Shown here piece by piece: positions 7,969-11,137 of a stretch of 11,137 nt of DNA. This stretch comes from an uncultured Bacteroidales bacterium. GTDB lineage: Bacteria; Bacteroidota; Bacteroidia; Bacteroidales; FEN-979. A program made the position numbers and the translations under genes. Where the stretch lies: contig CAIYQH010000091.1 in assembly GCA_903928285.1 (NCBI GenBank), positions 1 through 11,137 of the forward strand. The letters are read 5' to 3'. Within the stretch, counting starts at the first letter, position 1; the number at the start of each line of letters is the position of its first letter. Below the pieces are notes generated by a model that was not told the DNA's origin, searched no databases, and saw only the letters and a list, made by a program, of their open reading frames with translations.

Positions 7969-8547
7969 TCAGCCCTCTTTAGGAAACAGGGTGGATTCGA
8001 CCCGTTCACAAATGATATGACCGATCATGATATGCGACTCCTGGATCCGGGGCGTATCCTCCGATGGCACATTGATCAGGAAATCGGCAAGCTCCTTCAG
8101 TTTGCCTCCCGATTCCCCGGTCAGGGCAACGGTGATGATATCCAGCTCCTGCGCCACCTCAAAGGCCCTGATGATGTTCTTGGAATTTCCGGAGGTGGAG
8201 ATACCGATCAGCACATCGCCCTTTTTGCCGATCCCCTTGAGCAGACGGGCATACACCTCGTCGTAGGCGTAGTCGTTTGCGACTGCCGTCAGGTACGACG
8301 TGTTAACATGCAGCGCCTCCGATGGCAGCGGCGGACGGTCATAATAGAACCTTCCTGAAAATTCGGCTGCCAGGTGCTGGGCATCGGCCGCACTACCGCC
8401 ATTTCCGCAGAAAAGGACCTTGTTGCCCCGTGAAAAGGCGTTGGTACAGGCAACCGAAACCTTCCTGATTTCACTTATCAGGTAGGAATTGGTCATCAGC
8501 TTCTGCTTGACATCGATGGATGCCTTGATGGATTCTATGATTTGCAT
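7969..8547 (-). CDS. gmhA: Phosphoheptose isomerase (sedoheptulose 7-phosphate isomerase)
   Basis: SIS-domain enzyme that converts sedoheptulose 7-phosphate to D-glycero-D-manno-heptose 7-phosphate, the first committed step of nucleotide-heptose synthesis, in the cytosol as a tetramer. The 192 residues are the usual length. Visible motifs are CGNGGSAADAQHLAAEFSGRF (47-67), NDYAYDEVYAR, ISTSGNSKN (phosphate-binding loop) and DTPRIQESHIMIGH (164-177). His58, Glu62, Gln169 and His177 have the same spacing as the zinc ligands of characterised GmhA (His64, Glu68, Gln175, His183 in the Burkholderia enzyme), so the active site looks intact. The gene is the first of the gmhA-hddC-gmhB block and has 176 nt of non-coding DNA upstream with a possible promoter. 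The ATG at 8547 follows an A-rich leader without a Shine-Dalgarno. Confidence 0.95.
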   Translation of the reverse strand: MQIIESIKASIDVKQKLMTNSYLISEIRKVSVACTNAFSRGNKVLFCGNGGSAADAQHLAAEFSGRFYYDRPPLPSEALHVNTSYLTAVANDYAYDEVYARLLKGIGKKGDVLIGISTSGNSKNIIRAFEVAQELDIITVALTGESGGKLKELADFLINVPSEDTPRIQESHIMIGHIICERVESTLFPKEG

Positions 8548-8609
8548 TTTATGATTCTTGAGTTGCTTTATTACCGGATAAATGATGAAATTCTGAAAAT
8601 ATGAACCAG

Positions 8610-8639
8610 TAAAGGTAAAAAATATTAGAGTTTTTTCAA
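8610..8639 (-). promoter_or_regulatory. Possible Bacteroidota-type promoter upstream of gmhA
   Basis: On the - strand a TTG (8639-8637) is followed after 19 nt by TACCTTTA (8617-8610). This resembles the Bacteroidota primary sigma factor pattern of TTG-type -33 and TAnnTTTG -7 boxes with about 19-21 nt between, with one mismatch in the -7 box. It would give a leader of roughly 55 nt before the gmhA ATG. Found by eye in AT-rich DNA, where chance matches are common. Confidence 0.33.
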
Positions 8640-8679
8640 TGGTGAAATGATCACCGGGTCACAAATCCCTAACCGTTTG

Positions 8680-8704
8680 CAGGAGTATACAAGTATTACT
8701 CCTG
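8680..8704 (-). repeat. Inverted repeat (hairpin) just downstream of the VOC gene
   Basis: An 8-bp perfect stem, CAGGAGTA and TACTCCTG, encloses a 9-nt loop. It sits 19 nt after the VOC stop codon, where a transcription terminator would be expected. No T-run follows it on the - strand, so a classical intrinsic terminator is not supported. It could stabilise the VOC transcript 3' end or be a protein-binding palindrome. Confidence 0.45.
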
Positions 8705-8723
8705 AAAACTCCAATGTCCGCGT

Positions 8724-9116
8724 TCATTTACCAGGTTCGATGAGATCCCATAAATTTCCGTACAAATCCGCAAACACGGCAACTGTTCCATAGGTCTCTT
8801 CCGTAGGTTGCCGGACAATGGCAACACCCTGACCGACTAAATTCTGATAATCTCTCCTGAAATTATCAGTAGTAAGAAAGAGAAAAACCCGACCCCCGGT
8901 TTGGTTCCCAATTCTTGCATACTGCTCTTCATTGACAGCTTTGGCAAGAAGAATTGCGCACCCGGATTGATCCGATGGGGAAAGGACTACCCAACGTTTC
9001 TGGTCGCTCAGAATGGAATCTTCTATAATTTCAAATTGTAGCTTGTTGGTATAGAATGAAATTGCTTCATCGTAATCCTTCACTAAAAGAGAAATATATG
9101 CAATACGTTGGTTCAT
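8724..9116 (-). CDS. VOC (glyoxalase/bleomycin-resistance fold) family protein
   Basis: A 130-residue cytosolic protein with the single-domain vicinal-oxygen-chelate fold. The start IAYISLLVKDYDEAISFYTNKLQFE (5-29) and the end YGTVAVFADLYGNLWDLIEPG are typical. The usual first metal ligand, a His in the first strand, is Tyr7 here. A glutamate is kept near the C-terminus (Glu127), so metal binding is doubtful and the reaction cannot be assigned. The NQTGGRVFLFLTTDNFRRDY stretch belongs to a common subfamily of unknown substrate. The coding DNA is visibly more AT-rich than neighbouring genes, and it is set off by 176 nt downstream and 157 nt upstream, unlike the packed heptose genes. This suggests an inserted gene with its own expression. 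I see no role for it in heptose synthesis. Confidence 0.88.
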   Translation of the reverse strand: MNQRIAYISLLVKDYDEAISFYTNKLQFEIIEDSILSDQKRWVVLSPSDQSGCAILLAKAVNEEQYARIGNQTGGRVFLFLTTDNFRRDYQNLVGQGVAIVRQPTEETYGTVAVFADLYGNLWDLIEPGK

Positions 9117-9273
9117 ATTAAAAGAGAAATATTTTTGGGATTCCTTCTGGGATTAGGCTGACCGGTTTTATTAATTTGCTTACTAATTACAGCCTGAAAA
9201 AAGCATACGGTTCAAAAAGCTGTAAAAAATGGCATCGTGCTAAATAAGAGTTTATCATGTGCATTTTACACCA

Positions 9274-9822
9274 TCAAATTTTCTGAAAATTGTTCCCGCC
9301 CCAGCTTTCAATGCGAATGACCTCCTTCAGCTCCTTCCGTATGAGATGGCGGGCGCGGTCGTCGGGCTCCTTCCCGGGATAACCCAGTGTGAGCAAGGCA
9401 ATCGGCTCAATGTGGTCAGGCAGTTTCAGTATATCCCTGCATTGAACGGTATCGAAATTGCAGATCCAGCAGGTACCCAGCCCCTGTTCGGTGGCGGCGA
9501 GGGTCATGTGATCGGTAATAATAGCGGCATCGATATCGGTATGGTCTTTCCCGTCGCGGCGTTTCCATCCTAATTTGTGGTCCCCGCAGATGACCAGGAT
9601 CACCGGCGCCTCCAGGAAGAAGGGCCTGGGATAGGTCACCGCCATCCGTTTGCGCATCTCCGTATCCCTGATCACGATGATGTGCCAGGGTTGAAAGTTG
9701 GCGGCAGATGGGGCGATCCTGCCGCATTCCAGAATATAATGGAGCTTTTCCTCCTCTACCGGTTTGTCAAGATAGTTTCTTACCGAGTAACGGGCCTTTG
9801 CAAGTTCCAGAAAATTGTTCAT
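9274..9822 (-). CDS. Nitroreductase family FMN-dependent oxidoreductase
   Basis: A 182-residue member of the nitroreductase fold, flavoproteins that reduce nitroaromatics, quinones or other small electrophiles with NAD(P)H, usually as dimers in the cytosol. FMN-contact motifs are present: RYSVRNYLDKPV (11-22), RIAPSAANFQPWHIIVI (35-51) and the GLGTCWICNFD stretch (114-124), followed by PIALLTLGYPGKEP. The physiological substrate cannot be read from sequence. It starts 26 nt after the hddA stop on the same strand, with no Shine-Dalgarno before the ATG, so it probably shares the hddA transcript. No step of the GDP-heptose pathway needs a flavin reductase, so its location is either incidental or tied to an unknown modification. 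Confidence 0.93.
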   Translation of the reverse strand: MNNFLELAKARYSVRNYLDKPVEEEKLHYILECGRIAPSAANFQPWHIIVIRDTEMRKRMAVTYPRPFFLEAPVILVICGDHKLGWKRRDGKDHTDIDAAIITDHMTLAATEQGLGTCWICNFDTVQCRDILKLPDHIEPIALLTLGYPGKEPDDRARHLIRKELKEVIRIESWGGNNFQKI

Positions 9823-9848
9823 CGAAAAATGGTTATTTGATGGTTATG

Positions 9849-10871
9849 TTAAATGGTCCAGGTAGCCAGCCCTTTTGAGGCAAACTCGTATCGTTTTGTT
9901 TGTCCGCCGAATTTATTCAGCGCTTCGATCACCCTCGACCGGTTATTGCCGGGGCAGTAAAAGAACATGAACCCTCCCCCGCCTGCGCCCGATATCTTTC
10001 CGCCTGTGGCGCCATTTTTCATGGCGGTATCGTAAATATCATCAATGTAGTCATTGCTGACCCCTTTGGCCAGGTTTTTCTTGAATTGCCAGCCAAAATC
10101 GAGAATTTCCCCGATTTTATCCAGCTCCCCCTTCAGGATGGCCTCTTTCATCATGAGGGCCTGCTCTTTGAGTTTGTGCATGGCTTCGAGCGACTTTTCG
10201 TTCCCTGCCAGGATATTTTTGGTTTGTTGTTCAATGATTTTCGAGGAAAGGCGGCTTGTTTCGGTGTGATACAGGATCAGGTTGTGAGCCAGTTCATCGA
10301 GGTATTTTTCCCTGATCCTCAGGGGATTTACGATGACCTTATCCTCTTTAAAAAACTCCATAAAATTCACCCCCCCGAAGGTTGCTGCATACTGATCCTG
10401 CTTTCCGCCGGCCATGCCGAGATCGGTGCGTTCAATCTCATAGGCCAGGTGGGCCAGGTCATAATCGCCCATGGGGATATTGAGCCATTCGGCAAAGGCG
10501 CCCACGATGGCAACCACCAGCGTCGACGAAGTACCGAGACCCGATCCCGGGGGGGCATCGACGTAGGTCGTCAGCTCGAACGAGAGCGGCTTGTGTGAAA
10601 AATCGTGAACGATCCTGTTATAGATACCCTTGTGCAGGTCAAGTTTCCCGTCAATATCCAGCTGGTCGGCCGAATCGAGGGTATAATACTCCTTTTTATC
10701 CTCCGAGTTGAACACGATTTTGCCATCATGGGTGGGCCTGATACTGGCATAAGCATACATGCTGATGGTCGCATTAAGAATAGCTCCGCCATAAAGTTCC
10801 GAAAAGGGGGCAACATCGGTGCCTCCCCCGGCCAGGCCCAGCCGTAACGGGGCTTTGCTTCGTATGATCAT
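9849..10871 (-). CDS. hddA: D-glycero-alpha-D-manno-heptose 7-phosphate kinase (GHMP family)
   Basis: Predicted to phosphorylate C1 of D-glycero-alpha-D-manno-heptose 7-phosphate with ATP, giving the 1,7-bisphosphate. The 340 residues show the GHMP kinase plan: RSKAPLRLGLAGGGTD (4-19), the ATP-binding loop PPGSGLGTSST (107-117), MAGGKQDQYAATFGG (153-167) and the C-terminal GATGGKISGAGGGGFMFF (287-304). The LGLAGGGTD start and GLGTSS loop are characteristic of HddA and its close sugar-kinase relatives rather than of galactokinase or mevalonate kinase. The presence of gmhA, hddC and gmhB in the same run supports the assignment; a related fucokinase-type activity is less likely at this size. The start ATG at 10871 is 73 nt from the glycosyltransferase stop, and that gap contains a good -7 promoter element. 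The gene probably leads a transcript with the nitroreductase. Confidence 0.92.
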   Translation of the reverse strand: MIIRSKAPLRLGLAGGGTDVAPFSELYGGAILNATISMYAYASIRPTHDGKIVFNSEDKKEYYTLDSADQLDIDGKLDLHKGIYNRIVHDFSHKPLSFELTTYVDAPPGSGLGTSSTLVVAIVGAFAEWLNIPMGDYDLAHLAYEIERTDLGMAGGKQDQYAATFGGVNFMEFFKEDKVIVNPLRIREKYLDELAHNLILYHTETSRLSSKIIEQQTKNILAGNEKSLEAMHKLKEQALMMKEAILKGELDKIGEILDFGWQFKKNLAKGVSNDYIDDIYDTAMKNGATGGKISGAGGGGFMFFYCPGNNRSRVIEALNKFGGQTKRYEFASKGLATWTI

Positions 10872-10910
10872 AATAATGGTTCAGGTAAATAACAAATAAC
10901 GAAATTACGG

Positions 10911-10918
10911 CAAATTTA
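10911..10918 (-). promoter_or_regulatory. Bacteroidota -7 promoter element upstream of hddA
   Basis: The - strand reads TAAATTTG followed by C, an exact match to the TAnnTTTG -7 consensus of the Bacteroidota primary sigma factor. It lies 39 bases upstream of the hddA start codon, in a 73-nt gap after the glycosyltransferase stop. No TTG is found at the expected -33 spacing, so the promoter is only partly supported. Confidence 0.42.
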
Positions 10919-10944
10919 TTGGAATACAACGGCAGGTTACCGTA

Positions 10945-11137
10945 TCATTTTTCCTGGCGGGAGATGAGCTGGTCGATGGCACCGGTCATCCGGCTCCACG
11001 AATATTTGGCTTTTTCAACCGCGGCATTGGCTGAAAATTCAGTCTCCTTTTTTTCATTAAAAAAGCGAACGATCGCCCGGGCGATTGCAGCAGGATCAGG
11101 GGTAACAACATATCCTGCTTTCTCATGGGGAACAAAC
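10945..11137 (-). CDS. Glycosyltransferase (GT4-like), C-terminal fragment
   Basis: The frame is open to the right edge of the window, and only the last 63 residues are present. They read FVPHEKAGYVVTPDP, then AAIARAIVRFFNE, and end with AKYSWSRMTGAIDQLI before a TGA stop. The 'aGyvv.pdp.aiA.ai..f' pattern followed by a 'YSW..m' helix is the usual C-terminus of group 1 (GT4) glycosyltransferases, where the last helix crosses back to the N-terminal domain. The nucleotide-sugar and acceptor sites lie outside or are not readable, so specificity is unknown. Its position directly upstream of hddA, on the same strand, makes an envelope-glycan role likely, possibly using the GDP-heptose made by the neighbouring genes. 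Confidence 0.8.
   Translation of the reverse strand, partial: FVPHEKAGYVVTPDPAAIARAIVRFFNEKKETEFSANAAVEKAKYSWSRMTGAIDQLISRQEK

Noticed and set aside
9117..9273. Possible promoter or small RNA in the gap upstream of the VOC gene
   Set aside because: No - strand TAnnTTTG box or stable stem is visible. Short near-repeats (GGGATT twice, AGC-TG-AAAAAA twice) are too weak in AT-rich DNA to call.

Overview
The window looks like chromosomal DNA from a member of the Bacteroidota, probably Bacteroidales. The evidence is a type III glutamine synthetase of the Bacteroides kind, a DUF4831-type secreted protein, mostly AT-rich start contexts with weak or absent Shine-Dalgarno sequences, and a TAnnTTTG promoter element upstream of hddA. 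No rRNA, tRNA, insertion sequence, prophage or CRISPR array is visible.

The left end (1-1814, + strand) holds the 3' part of rarA (replication-associated AAA+ ATPase), then kdsA, which makes Kdo-8-phosphate for lipopolysaccharide. Everything from 1808 to the right edge is on the - strand. Read in the direction of transcription (right to left) the order is: the end of a glycosyltransferase, hddA, a nitroreductase, a VOC-fold protein, gmhA, hddC, gmhB, a sodium:solute symporter, glnN (glutamine synthetase III) and a DUF4831 exported protein. kdsA and the DUF4831 gene converge and overlap by 7 bp.

The core of the window is a complete set of enzymes for GDP-D-glycero-alpha-D-manno-heptose. GmhA isomerises sedoheptulose 7-phosphate to heptose 7-phosphate. 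HddA phosphorylates C1, the GmhB-like HAD phosphatase removes the C7 phosphate, and HddC adds GMP. With the flanking glycosyltransferase and kdsA this points to cell-envelope glycan synthesis. gmhA, hddC and gmhB are tightly packed (2-nt gap, 26-nt overlap). hddA is separated from them by the nitroreductase and a more AT-rich VOC gene with longer intergenic flanks.

The window is mostly ordinary housekeeping and envelope metabolism. I see no convincing new multi-gene system. The points most worth a second look are the heptose phosphatase that lacks the usual zinc-binding cysteines, the metal-dependent type of KdsA, the split heptose cluster, two TTG starts, and the pairing of glnN with an exported protein of unknown function.
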